Virus record (IMG/VR): IMGVR_UViG_3300006030_000149
Coordinates: 1-20,126 of that record
DNA from: a virus
DNA length: 20,126 nucleotides
Direction: 5' to 3' (one strand)
Part shown: piece after piece, positions 1 to 7,052 of the stretch
Layout: the number at the start of each line of letters is the position of its first letter
How positions within the stretch are numbered: position 1 is the stretch's first letter
Program-made: the position numbers and the translations under genes
Notes under the pieces: generated by a model
Told to the model about the DNA's origin: nothing
The model's input: only the letters and a program-made list of their open reading frames with translations
Database searches by the model: none

Positions 1-753
1 GAGGAAGCCAAACACAAGCCCGCAGCCCTTAACGAGTTCCTGTGCAAGACGCTTAACGTATATGTAAGCGCAAACTCCGCATGGGTTGACCGCGCTTATT
101 GGGATGACAAACGCGCACTTAAAAAAGAAGAGCGCACGCCGGAGTCAGTATTTATAGGCTTTGACCTAGCGGCAACACGAGACTTAAACGCGGTCTGTAC
201 CCTAAAGCGGTTCGCCGACAATGACTATGAAGCCGAATGGAAGTTCTTTTTGCCCGAGGACGGCTATAGCCTCATTCCTGCTCATTACGCGGACATATTT
301 AGGCTTGCCCGACAGTCGGGCCTGCTTCAGATCACCGAAGGTAACGTGATGGACGACCGGGAAATCTCGGACTACATCCTTCAACAAGCCACCAAGCATG
401 ACGTCAAGGAAATCGGCTTTGACGCCTACAACGCGGCAAGCCTAGTCGCTCGGTTGCACGAGGCGGGCCTGCCGGTCAAAAAGGTCGGGCAGGGCATGGC
501 GGTGCTATCTAACCCGTCCAAGCACGTCGAAAAGCTGATCATGAATCACGCGATCAAGCATGACGGCAACCCTTTCATCGGTTGGCAGCTTGGCAACTGC
601 GAAGTCTACGAAGACGTGAATGGCAACGTCAAAGTTCGCAAGAACGAGGCCGACAAGTCGGCAAAAGTGGACGGCATTATCAGCTTGATCATTGCCATGC
701 ACTGCTCCCTTGACAACCCTGCCGTAAGCGGATTTGGCTTTCGCACCTTTTGA
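1..753 (+). CDS. terL: Terminase large subunit, C-terminal nuclease part (5' truncated)
   Basis: The frame is open from base 1, so the ATPase half lies upstream of the window; 250 residues are visible. The large terminase pumps DNA into the prohead through the portal and cuts it with a C-terminal RNase H-like nuclease. The fragment shows that nuclease fold: a beta strand ending in GFDLA (Asp 55 of the fragment) followed by ATRDLNAV, a second strand IGFDAYNA (Asp 141), and a late KVDGIISLIIAM (Asp 224). These are the three acidic metal-binding positions of the family. The TTG near 250 is an internal codon, not a start. The portal follows after a 31-nt gap, the usual phage order. Family assignment is firm; the packaging type (cos or pac) cannot be told from this half. 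Confidence 0.9.
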   Translation, partial: EEAKHKPAALNEFLCKTLNVYVSANSAWVDRAYWDDKRALKKEERTPESVFIGFDLAATRDLNAVCTLKRFADNDYEAEWKFFLPEDGYSLIPAHYADIFRLARQSGLLQITEGNVMDDREISDYILQQATKHDVKEIGFDAYNAASLVARLHEAGLPVKKVGQGMAVLSNPSKHVEKLIMNHAIKHDGNPFIGWQLGNCEVYEDVNGNVKVRKNEADKSAKVDGIISLIIAMHCSLDNPAVSGFGFRTF

Positions 754-784
754 GTGTTAAAGTTGCGGGAAACGGGGGCCAAAC

Positions 785-2188
785 ATGGGAATCCTAGACA
801 TTTTCAAGCGGAAAGAAGTGCAAAAAAGTGAGTCAAACTCGCTTTTTGGGCAGACTGCGCTAGGAAACAACATTGTTTATCAGGGCGACAACAAACGTCC
901 TACGGTAAACACGCAGATTCTTTATGTCACCACCTCATCGGTAAACGATGCGGGGCGCTTGGTGGATATGTCCACCTTGCAGCGAAACAGCACGGTTTTG
1001 GCTTGTGTTGGCGCAAAAGCGCGTGCAATGGCGCAGTTGCCCATCAAGGTGATGTGCGAGTTGTCAGATGGCACCGTGGTTGATGCCGTCAAGGATTCCC
1101 GCGTCAGTGCAAGAGAGAAAGCTAAAGCCAAGCAAGTTCTTAGCTTGCTTCAGGAACCCAACAAATTCCAAAGTCAATACGAATTTTGGTATCAGTGGAT
1201 GATGTGGCTTGACCTGTCGGGTGAAGCCTTCACGCTTTGGTGGCGCAAGGATCAGAAAAATCCCACGCAGACCCCGCTTGAGATGTATATCTTGGATAGC
1301 ACCCTAATTGCTGTTCAGATCACGCCCACCCGCTACCCCTCTTACCGACTGTCCACGCCTTCCTACGGGTTCTCCAAGGATGAGCCGTTGGACTACTGGC
1401 AAGTCATGCACATCAAGGATATGGCATGGCAAGGTTCTGCCGGTTGGAACAAAGGCATTGCGGCGGTTGAACTGGTCAGCCTAGACCAAGACATTGACCT
1501 GTACGCCAACTACGTCATGCTCAACGGCGCAAAGCCCTCGGGGATGTTTGTTACCGAGTCGGTCATTCCTGACGCCAAGTACAAGGAAATCGCGGCGCGA
1601 CTCAAGGAAGCATGGTCAAGCATGACGGGAAGCCGGACGACCGACCCGTCCAAGCCCGGTCAAGGGATGCTGCTTGATCAGGGCATGAAGTATGAACCCC
1701 TGAAGATGCTGTCCCTTCAGGACGCAGACGCTGCCAATCTGAAGATTCAGACGATGAAGCGCATCTGCGGAATCTTTGGCGTGCCCCCGGCCATGATCGG
1801 GATTGCCGATCAAAAGTACAACAATACGCAGACCATGTTGGATGAATTCTATAAATCCACCATGTATCCGCTAATTGTTTCGGTGCAGCAAAAGCTCAAG
1901 TCTCACCTTTTGTCGGGTTACCCGACTTTGAGCGTGCAATTCGATACTCAGAATTTCCTGCAAGGTGCCCCGCTTGATCAAATGAATTACGCGGTGGCCG
2001 GAGTCAAGAACGGCATTCTCACGCCCAATGAGGCGCGGGAATACCTTGGTCGGGCGGCTTTGGATAGCGGCAACGATCTTGCGGTGGATGTGGGCGGCAA
2101 GGATCAGCCGATCCCCGGTTCTTCCCCGCAAGACACAGGCGGCGGCGGCGGCAGTCAAGCGCGGCGCATGAACATTGGCACAACTTGA
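785..2188 (+). CDS. Portal protein (HK97 gp3-like)
   Basis: 467 residues, the usual size for HK97-type portals. The portal is the dodecameric ring at one capsid vertex through which DNA enters and leaves and on which the connector and tail are built. The middle of the protein has the expected family features: an aromatic-rich stretch with a Tyr-Trp pair (FWYQWMMW), the HIKDMAWQG strand, a segment around residues 330-360 reading RICGIFGVPPAMIG and then NNTQTMLDEFYKSTMYPLI, which corresponds to the stem/clip helices, and a late GILTPNEAREYLG. The C-terminus is a low-complexity Gly/Ser tail, probably disordered. The ATG is preceded by a G-rich stretch that makes only a weak ribosome site. Its stop overlaps a possible TTG start of the next small ORF (TTGA). 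Confidence 0.92.
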   Translation: MGILDIFKRKEVQKSESNSLFGQTALGNNIVYQGDNKRPTVNTQILYVTTSSVNDAGRLVDMSTLQRNSTVLACVGAKARAMAQLPIKVMCELSDGTVVDAVKDSRVSAREKAKAKQVLSLLQEPNKFQSQYEFWYQWMMWLDLSGEAFTLWWRKDQKNPTQTPLEMYILDSTLIAVQITPTRYPSYRLSTPSYGFSKDEPLDYWQVMHIKDMAWQGSAGWNKGIAAVELVSLDQDIDLYANYVMLNGAKPSGMFVTESVIPDAKYKEIAARLKEAWSSMTGSRTTDPSKPGQGMLLDQGMKYEPLKMLSLQDADAANLKIQTMKRICGIFGVPPAMIGIADQKYNNTQTMLDEFYKSTMYPLIVSVQQKLKSHLLSGYPTLSVQFDTQNFLQGAPLDQMNYAVAGVKNGILTPNEAREYLGRAALDSGNDLAVDVGGKDQPIPGSSPQDTGGGGGSQARRMNIGTT

Positions 2189-2212
2189 CAACCGTAATGG
2201 TTAATACAAAAT
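2185..2212 (+). promoter_or_regulatory. Possible sigma70-like promoter ahead of protease/capsid genes
   Basis: TTGACA (2185-2190) matches the -35 consensus exactly and is followed after 16 nt by CAAAAT (2207-2212), four of six to the -10 consensus. A transcript would start around 2219, in the portal-protease gap. TTGACA is frequent in this window within Leu-Thr and Leu-Asp codons, so chance is a serious alternative. Confidence 0.25.
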
Positions 2213-2412
2213 ACCTAGCAGCACTTGCTAGGATGGTGCAACAGCCAAAGCAGATTCCTGTTTTGTTGCAGCCGCCTGTAGCCCCTAAAATACAAGACAA
2301 TAACCAATCTATAGGTTTAGGGGTCATCAATGAAACAAGTCCAAATGATCTGCGAGGCTCGCCTAGTGCTCCCCGAAAGCGCGGCCGACCAAGAGCCAAC
2401 CGGAAAGATTGA
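2185..2412 (+). CDS. Possible small basic-tailed protein with AT-hook-like end
   Basis: A 75-codon frame between portal and protease. It can start at TTG 2185, which overlaps the portal stop as TTGA, or at ATG 2197 (71 residues); neither has a clear Shine-Dalgarno site. The frame reads plausibly: a helical N-terminus, a Pro/Gln middle, and a C-terminus APRKRGRPRANRKD containing the RGRP core of an AT-hook. It overlaps the first 83 nt of the prohead protease in another frame. The same TTGA overlap starts the acetyltransferase at 12474, so this coupling style occurs elsewhere in the cluster. The alternative is that 2189-2329 is only a regulatory leader, since the TTG also lies inside a TTGACA hexamer. 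Function unknown; DNA binding is inferred only from the basic tail. Confidence 0.4.
   Translation: MTTVMVNTKYLAALARMVQQPKQIPVLLQPPVAPKIQDNNQSIGLGVINETSPNDLRGSPSAPRKRGRPRANRKD
2214..2232. repeat. Perfect 7-bp inverted repeat (hairpin or operator-like)
   Basis: CCTAGCA (2214-2220) and TGCTAGG (2226-2232) are exact reverse complements around a 5-nt loop. The repeat lies just downstream of the possible promoter at 2185-2212. There is no T-run after it, so it is not a terminator. It could be an operator, a hairpin at the 5' end of a transcript, or chance. Confidence 0.4.
2282..2323 (+). promoter_or_regulatory. Hairpin that would sequester the prohead protease ribosome binding site
   Basis: CCCCTAAA (2282-2289) is the exact reverse complement of TTTAGGGG (2316-2323), extended by one G-U pair (2281 with 2324), around a 26-nt loop. 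The 3' arm contains the AGGGG that is the only Shine-Dalgarno candidate for the protease ATG at 2330. When folded it would block initiation. A ribosome translating the 2185-2412 ORF would pass through and open it, so translational coupling is a natural reading. The pairing is seen directly; the regulation is inferred. Confidence 0.4.
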
Positions 2413-3124
2413 GGCTACCGTTACAACTTGGGGACCACGCGAGGGCGCAGACGGTCGCAAGTTTTTTTATAAGCCGGAAGGCTTCATGCAATGGGCTAAG
2501 GAATTCGCTGAGACTAAGCGGCCGCTGCCCATGTTTGTCAATCACAACGCCGATGCAATGCCGGTGGGTGAGTGGACTGCATTCGAATTCACTGACAAAG
2601 GCATGACCGCAGAAGGTCGCCTTTACATCAATACCACTCAAGGGTCTGATCTTTACCAAGTGATGACCGAATCCCCGGCCATGTTCGGAGGCGTCTCTGT
2701 AGGAGCATACGCAGATGAATACTGTATGGTCGATGGTGAAGGCAATCCCCTCCAAAGCAGCAGCGATATGGAGGAAGGTTATTTCCAAATTACGCAAGGA
2801 GGACTCCGAGAAGTCTCCGTCGTAATGCACCCCAACAATCCAATGGCAGAAGTTCACAAGTTGGAATTCTTCCGACCCGATGGAACTGCTGACCTCAAGA
2901 TTTTGGAAAAGGCTCTGCGTGAGGCAGGGCTGTCCAAGAAAGATGCGGTCGCTGCCGCATCTACCTTCAAGAAAGTGTTGGAGCAGCGTGAGGTTGCTAT
3001 GACCGTTCTTGAAATTGCGCCGACTCAGGGTGAGCCTGATGCGGAAGCGACCGAAGCCGAACTTCTCGCAGCCTTAGAGCAGCGGGAAATTCTCAAGCAT
3101 CTTTCCAATCGTCTGAAAGGCTAA
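2330..3124 (+). CDS. Prohead (capsid maturation) protease, HK97 gp4 / S78-like
   Basis: 264 residues. This serine protease is packaged in the prohead, removes the delta domain of the capsid protein and degrades itself, letting the shell expand. The core shows the family marks: a start of the form IEATVTTWG, then FVNHN with the likely catalytic His 72, a strand MTAEGRLYI, and GGVSVGAY with the likely catalytic Ser 123, then GGLREVSVVMHPNNPMAEV. The C-terminal third (about residues 185-264) is helical and charged, as expected for a part that contacts the scaffold. The start is taken at ATG 2330 because AGGGG lies 6 nt upstream; ATG 2345 is an in-frame alternative. It sits just before the capsid gene, its substrate, with a 2-nt gap. 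Confidence 0.88.
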   Translation: MKQVQMICEARLVLPESAADQEPTGKIEATVTTWGPREGADGRKFFYKPEGFMQWAKEFAETKRPLPMFVNHNADAMPVGEWTAFEFTDKGMTAEGRLYINTTQGSDLYQVMTESPAMFGGVSVGAYADEYCMVDGEGNPLQSSSDMEEGYFQITQGGLREVSVVMHPNNPMAEVHKLEFFRPDGTADLKILEKALREAGLSKKDAVAAASTFKKVLEQREVAMTVLEIAPTQGEPDAEATEAELLAALEQREILKHLSNRLKG

Positions 3125-3126
3125 AA

Positions 3127-4482
3127 ATGTCTAAGGAAATCATCGAAAAGTTGGACGCAATCGAAGCGTCTACTCTTGCCAAGGCTGAAGAAATTGCAGC
3201 CAAGGCCAATGAGTCTGTTGAGGCTGCAAAAGCTGAACTGACCGAGAAGGTTGCGGCTCTTGAAGCCAAGATCGCCACGGTGCAAGCTCCCGCGATTCAG
3301 CGTCCTATCGCCAAGTCTGTGCGTCAGGATGTGAACCGCGCCGTTCGTGAGCAACTGAAGGCTTACGCCAACAGCGGTCGCACGTTTGAAAAAGAACTCA
3401 AGATGTTTGCCGATGAGAGCGAATATCTTGCATACATGAACGAAGCCTCTGCGCTGACCGCAGGCGGCGATGGTAAGGGTGGTCGCACCGCTTACGATCC
3501 CGTGTTCGTTGCTCTGCGTCTGTACAACCCGATGCGTGGTCTGTCGCGCACTGTGGCTACTGAAGGTTCGTCCTATCAGTTCCGGGTGAAGACGGGCAAC
3601 GCGGGCGCACAGTGGGGCTACGACATTCAGAACAACGGTACGACTAACGTCAACCCGACGACTGAAAACACCTCCATTTGGCAACTGGTGCTGAAGGACA
3701 TCAACGTGCAGTTCCCGATCCGTACCGCGGCTCTGGACGACATCGACGGTTTGGAAGCAAACGTGGTTGACGATATGTTGGCTGAATTCTCGCAAGCCGA
3801 GGCTCAGTCAATGATCAGCAACAACGACCAAACCGGCACGGGTTCTACCGTGTCCACTGGTGGTGCTGATGGTCTGCGCGGTCTTGATCAGTATGGTGGC
3901 GCAAATGCAACCTACACTGGTGGCACGACCTCTACCGCTGCATTCGGTACTTCGGGCACGTCCTCAACCTCCGGCTTGCACTCGCTTGCAACGTATGACC
4001 AATTGACCACGAACGGTTTTGGCACGGCTAACAACGTGACCTTCCAAGACGTTGTGAACATGGTCTATGCGCTGCCGCAGCAGTACTGGACGAAGGATGC
4101 CAAGTGGATGATCAACCCGGTCATGCTCTCGGCTATCCGTGGTCTGAAGGACGACAACAACACCCCGGTGTTTGAGCGTATGCACCCCGCTGAGGTGGAT
4201 GGCATCGTCGGCCGCTTGCTTGGATTCGATGTGGTGGTCAACAAGTACGTTGACACCCCCAACGCTTCTGGCGCTGCGGCAGGCACGACCTCCAAGTACC
4301 CCATGTTCTTCTGCGATTGGAGCCGGTTCCACACCATCGTGGACCGTCTGAACATGGTGATGCGTCGCTATGACCAGACGCTGCCGGGTTACATCACGTT
4401 CTTCGGCGAGAAGCGTCTTGCCACCTCGGTGCGTGACCCCTTCTCCGGTGTGCGTTATCGCTCGACTGCCACTGGTGCTTAA
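3127..4482 (+). CDS. Major capsid protein 1, HK97 fold, with delta-type scaffold domain
   Basis: 451 residues. Forms the icosahedral shell. Residues 1 to about 60 are an Ala/Glu/Lys-rich coiled coil (heptad-like repeats of AKAEE, AKAEL, LEAKI), typical of the delta domain that acts as internal scaffold in HK97-type phages. A linker to about residue 105 leads to ASALTAGGDGKGGR, where the shell domain begins; HK97 gp5 is cut after residue 103, so the geometry matches. Shell marks include NPMRGLSR, the E-loop-like QFRVKTGNA segment, SIWQLVLKDINVQFPI, and a C-terminal GYITFFGEKRLATSVRDPFSGVRY. A weak AAAGG lies upstream of ATG 3127. The gene directly follows the protease and is followed by a terminator-like hairpin and a second paralogue. 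Confidence 0.92.
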   Translation: MSKEIIEKLDAIEASTLAKAEEIAAKANESVEAAKAELTEKVAALEAKIATVQAPAIQRPIAKSVRQDVNRAVREQLKAYANSGRTFEKELKMFADESEYLAYMNEASALTAGGDGKGGRTAYDPVFVALRLYNPMRGLSRTVATEGSSYQFRVKTGNAGAQWGYDIQNNGTTNVNPTTENTSIWQLVLKDINVQFPIRTAALDDIDGLEANVVDDMLAEFSQAEAQSMISNNDQTGTGSTVSTGGADGLRGLDQYGGANATYTGGTTSTAAFGTSGTSSTSGLHSLATYDQLTTNGFGTANNVTFQDVVNMVYALPQQYWTKDAKWMINPVMLSAIRGLKDDNNTPVFERMHPAEVDGIVGRLLGFDVVVNKYVDTPNASGAAAGTTSKYPMFFCDWSRFHTIVDRLNMVMRRYDQTLPGYITFFGEKRLATSVRDPFSGVRYRSTATGA

Positions 4483-4488
4483 TGAAAC

Positions 4489-4511
4489 GGGGGGGCGAAA
4501 GCTCCCCCTTT
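4489..4511 (+). terminator. Stem-loop with GAAA tetraloop between the two capsid genes
   Basis: Seven G plus C (4489-4496) pair with GCTCCCCC (4501-4508) through one G-U pair, closing a GAAA tetraloop (4497-4500). The 8-bp stem is followed by TTTCT. The stem is very stable but the T-run is short, so partial termination or RNA 3'-end protection after capsid gene 1 is likelier than complete termination. Confidence 0.65.
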
Positions 4512-4533
4512 CTCCACTGCATTAGGAACGAAC

Positions 4534-5547
4534 ATGACCATCACCGAAAAAATTCTCGACGGGATCAAGCAAGCCATTCACGAACACAAGCGAGTCAACA
4601 TTGACTTGCGCGAAGCATCGGCAATCACGGGTTCCGGTTCGGGCATCGGTGGTCGCGTAATCTTTGATGATGCATTCGCTGCTCTGCGTTACGCCAACCC
4701 GTTCCGTATGGGTTCGCGCATCGTGCCGGTGAATGGTTCAGATATGCAATTCGTTGCCAAGACGGGTAACGCAACTAATCAAGCCGGTAACCCTTGGGGC
4801 TATCCGGTGCAAGACAACGTGGGTTCGCCCAACATCGACACAAGCATTTGGCAATTGCCGGTGCGTGCGATTACTGCTCAATTGCCCATTCGCTCGGCAG
4901 TTCTGTCGGACGTGAATGCGTTGCAATCGACCTTGGTTGAAGACCTCGCCCTTGAGTTTTCGCAACTTGAAGGCGCGTCGATGGCGATCAACAACGATCA
5001 AGCCGGTTCGACCACTACGACTACCGGCGCGACCTCGGGCTTGCGTGGTCTGAATATGTACCTTGATGGTGCGGCCTCGGCCTATGGTACCTCGGGCACG
5101 GCCATGACCAACGGCATCCACACAATTGCCACGCAGACTGCCACCACCTCGGTCAAGTACGTTGATCTTGTGGCCGCGGCCAGTTTGCTGCCGGGTCAGT
5201 ATTGGAGCTTGCCGGGAACGGCATGGCACATGAGTCCTGCTGTTATTCAGACATTGCGTAATCAGACCGATCTTCAGAATTTGCCCATCCTGATGGAAAC
5301 GGGCGATGAGGATGGCGGCGCGGTCACTCATGTGTTTGGGTGGCCTGTTATTCCCAATCCGTACCTGTCCTCTGCTTATCCGGTGTACCTTGCAAATTGG
5401 CCGCGTTTCTTGACCATTGGTGATACCGAAGAAATGTCGGTGCAACTGATGGAGCAAACGAAGCCCGGTTTTGTGACCATGTATGCGGAAAAGCGTGTTG
5501 TCAGTTCGGTGCGCGATCCTTTCGCGGGTGTTCGCATCAAAGTTTGA
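4534..5547 (+). CDS. Second HK97-fold capsid protein paralogue, without delta domain
   Basis: 337 residues, clearly homologous along its length to the protein encoded at 3127-4482. Shared blocks in order are EASAxT-GxGGR, the ALRxxNPxR segment, GSxxQFxxKTGNA, WGYxxQ, TSIWQL, PIRxAxLxDxxxL, EFSQ-E--SM-NNDQ, GLRGL, and a C-terminal PGxxTxxxEKRxxSVRDPFxGVR. The ASA block sits at residue 28, against residue 107 in the neighbour, so the coiled-coil scaffold is missing and the protein begins close to where mature capsid 1 would begin. AGGA (4524-4527) lies 6 nt before ATG 4534. It may be a vertex or minor capsid subunit, as T4 gp24 is to gp23, or a duplicate under divergence. It is intact, with no frameshift or stop. 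Confidence 0.88.
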   Translation: MTITEKILDGIKQAIHEHKRVNIDLREASAITGSGSGIGGRVIFDDAFAALRYANPFRMGSRIVPVNGSDMQFVAKTGNATNQAGNPWGYPVQDNVGSPNIDTSIWQLPVRAITAQLPIRSAVLSDVNALQSTLVEDLALEFSQLEGASMAINNDQAGSTTTTTGATSGLRGLNMYLDGAASAYGTSGTAMTNGIHTIATQTATTSVKYVDLVAAASLLPGQYWSLPGTAWHMSPAVIQTLRNQTDLQNLPILMETGDEDGGAVTHVFGWPVIPNPYLSSAYPVYLANWPRFLTIGDTEEMSVQLMEQTKPGFVTMYAEKRVVSSVRDPFAGVRIKV

Positions 5548-5556
5548 GGTTAAGCC

Positions 5557-6243
5557 ATGTCGGTGAATTCCTACTTGACCTATGGCGGGCCTTACCTTGC
5601 CCCAACGCGCAATCCGTTCAACTATTCCAAGTTTGAACAGATCAATCGGGACAACGTAACCCCGTGGCTCACGCTTGAGGAAATTACCCAACAACTCAAC
5701 CTATTCAATGATGAGTCTCAAGACACCTATCTGACGGGTCTTGAGTTGGCTACGCGGCAAGCTATTGAGGACTTAATTGGCTTGCCGATCATGCCGGTGA
5801 CCTATCGGGTGTACTACAACGCCAATGCGTTGTGGGGCATTCCGCTTGCGCTTGACCTTCCCGAAGTCAGCCCCGGCACCACCGGCGGCTACAACTGCGG
5901 AAACAACGGCATCACGATCAATCGCGTGGGCTATTGGAACGACGATGAGCCTTCGGTATTTGTGCCATTGGCTTCAACGCAATACAGCTACGACAACAGC
6001 GGCAACAAGGTGATCCTTGCTGACCTCCCAAGCAGCATCAATTACTTCAAGACCGCGCCAGTTGAATGCGAATACACGATTGCGCCAAGTCCCTTGGGGG
6101 CGTATCCCGTGATCAAACAAGCCGGTCTTTTGCTTCTCACGCACCTCTACAACAACCGCAGCAACAGCACCGAAGGAATGCTTAGAGACATTCCTTTTGG
6201 CGTGACGGCACTCTTGCGTCCTTACAAGCCACTTGTCATGTGA
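5557..6243 (+). CDS. Head-tail connector (gp6-like / phiE125 gp8-like)
   Basis: 228 residues. Members of this family form the ring that attaches below the portal. After a variable N-terminus the helical core begins at LTLEEITQQLNLFND, with the pattern of a short helix pair (EEI..QL, then TGLELATRQAIEDLIGLPI) seen in gp6-type connectors. A beta-rich middle (residues about 75-170) follows, with a Tyr/Asn-rich loop insertion. The C-terminal helix ends in DIPFGVTALLRPYKP, a typical ending for this family. GAGGT, overlapping the stop of the capsid paralogue, lies before ATG 5557. Position right after the capsid genes fits the role. The longer-than-minimal size comes mostly from the beta-rich insertion. 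Confidence 0.75.
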   Translation: MSVNSYLTYGGPYLAPTRNPFNYSKFEQINRDNVTPWLTLEEITQQLNLFNDESQDTYLTGLELATRQAIEDLIGLPIMPVTYRVYYNANALWGIPLALDLPEVSPGTTGGYNCGNNGITINRVGYWNDDEPSVFVPLASTQYSYDNSGNKVILADLPSSINYFKTAPVECEYTIAPSPLGAYPVIKQAGLLLLTHLYNNRSNSTEGMLRDIPFGVTALLRPYKPLVM

Positions 6244-6249
6244 GTTGAA

Positions 6250-6594
6250 ATGGCAATCGCACGGTTTGAGAACATCGCGGTCAACAATCTGACATTCGGC
6301 AAGTCAGATTTTGGTGAGCAATCAACCACTCAAACCAAGTGGTTCGACACTCGTGCGCGTGTCTCGGACGTTGCCAACAGTCTGCGTATTTCCGAGCGTT
6401 ACCGGCTCTATCAGGACTTGGTGCAACTCACGCTGAACTACACGCCAAACACAAAGGCGATTGTTGATCGTCAAGACCTCTATTCTTTCACTTGGCGTGG
6501 TCACGATTGGCGCATTACCGATTGCCGAGAGGCAAACGACCGCATGAGCATTACGTTCATGTGCTATCGCAACGATCCGGTAACGGCAGTTTGA
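6250..6594 (+). CDS. Head closure / head-tail joining protein
   Basis: 114 residues, the usual length of small beta-barrel head-closure proteins (SPP1 gp16-like, Phage_H_T_join type). The sequence is nearly all beta strand and carries the pattern near the C-terminus WRGHDWRITDCREAN-RMSITFMCYRND, which resembles the family's G-x-x-W-x-I ... L-x-C ending. Such proteins stack under the connector ring and plug the channel until tail joining. The ATG lies 6 nt after the previous stop with only a weak Shine-Dalgarno site, so translation is probably coupled. One base separates its stop from the next ATG. Family identity rests on size, pattern and position. Confidence 0.7.
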   Translation: MAIARFENIAVNNLTFGKSDFGEQSTTQTKWFDTRARVSDVANSLRISERYRLYQDLVQLTLNYTPNTKAIVDRQDLYSFTWRGHDWRITDCREANDRMSITFMCYRNDPVTAV

Positions 6595-6595
6595 T

Positions 6596-7012
6596 ATGGC
6601 ACAGAGCAATCCGGTTGTATACGGCAAGGCAATTCAAGCGGCGCTTCAGGCTGTCGTTACGCCTGTCCCCGTCTATGCCGCATTCAATCGGAACTTTGCT
6701 TCACAACCCAAATTCGTGACTTGGTTCCTGAGAAACATTCATCAGGACGTTTACACGGGTCAAAACCAAAACAACAAGGGCATTGATCGGCCTGTTTTCC
6801 AAGTCAGCATCTTCACGCAACAGATAGAAGACGGTTTCACAATTTCCAATCAAATCCTACAATCCTTGCACGGGTACAGCGGTTTGTTTGGGGGTTCACC
6901 AAACGGCATCTATGTGTCCAAGGTTGATGTGATGTGGCTCTATAACTCGTATGACAACGAAGAAAAACTCGCGCAGATTTTTCTAGATTGTCAGCTTGAC
7001 ATTCCAACATAA
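6596..7012 (+). CDS. Tail terminator / tail completion protein (DUF3168-like)
   Basis: 138 residues. It begins with a helix VVYGKAIQAALQAVVTPVPVYAAF, the usual opening of tail terminator proteins in which a basal helix leads into a strand naming the input value. A central strand GIDRPVFQVSIFTQQ and a helix IEDGFTISNQILQSLHG follow, then a final strand pair that ends in FLDCQLDIPT. This alpha/beta layout matches DUF3168/gpU-like proteins that cap the tail tube and join it to the head. The location between head closure and tail tube genes supports it. The ATG starts 1 nt after the previous stop. Assignment is by pattern and context, not a sharp motif. Confidence 0.68.
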   Translation: MAQSNPVVYGKAIQAALQAVVTPVPVYAAFNRNFASQPKFVTWFLRNIHQDVYTGQNQNNKGIDRPVFQVSIFTQQIEDGFTISNQILQSLHGYSGLFGGSPNGIYVSKVDVMWLYNSYDNEEKLAQIFLDCQLDIPT

Positions 7013-7052
7013 GACAATCGCATAACCCTGATTTCTTGGAAAGGAAAGAAAA

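Noticed and set aside
250-753. A complete gene starting at 250
   Set aside because: The TTG at 250 is an internal codon: the same frame is open from base 1 and its upstream part carries the first nuclease Asp (GFDLA). The gene is a truncated terminase.
3121-3795. Minus-strand frame of 224 codons opposite capsid gene 1
   Set aside because: It is a shadow of the capsid gene, with an antisense-like composition and no supporting signal. All real genes here are on the + strand.
4738-5694. Long minus-strand frame of 318 codons opposite capsid gene 2
   Set aside because: It lies wholly against well-supported + strand genes, has a composition rich in Arg, His and Gly typical of antisense frames, and has no recognisable domain or ribosome site.
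6996-7026. Promoter ahead of the tail tube gene (TTGACA at 6996-7001)
   Set aside because: The best -10 candidate, CATAAC, is four of six and 19 nt away. TTGACA is common in this window through codon use, so support is too thin to list it.
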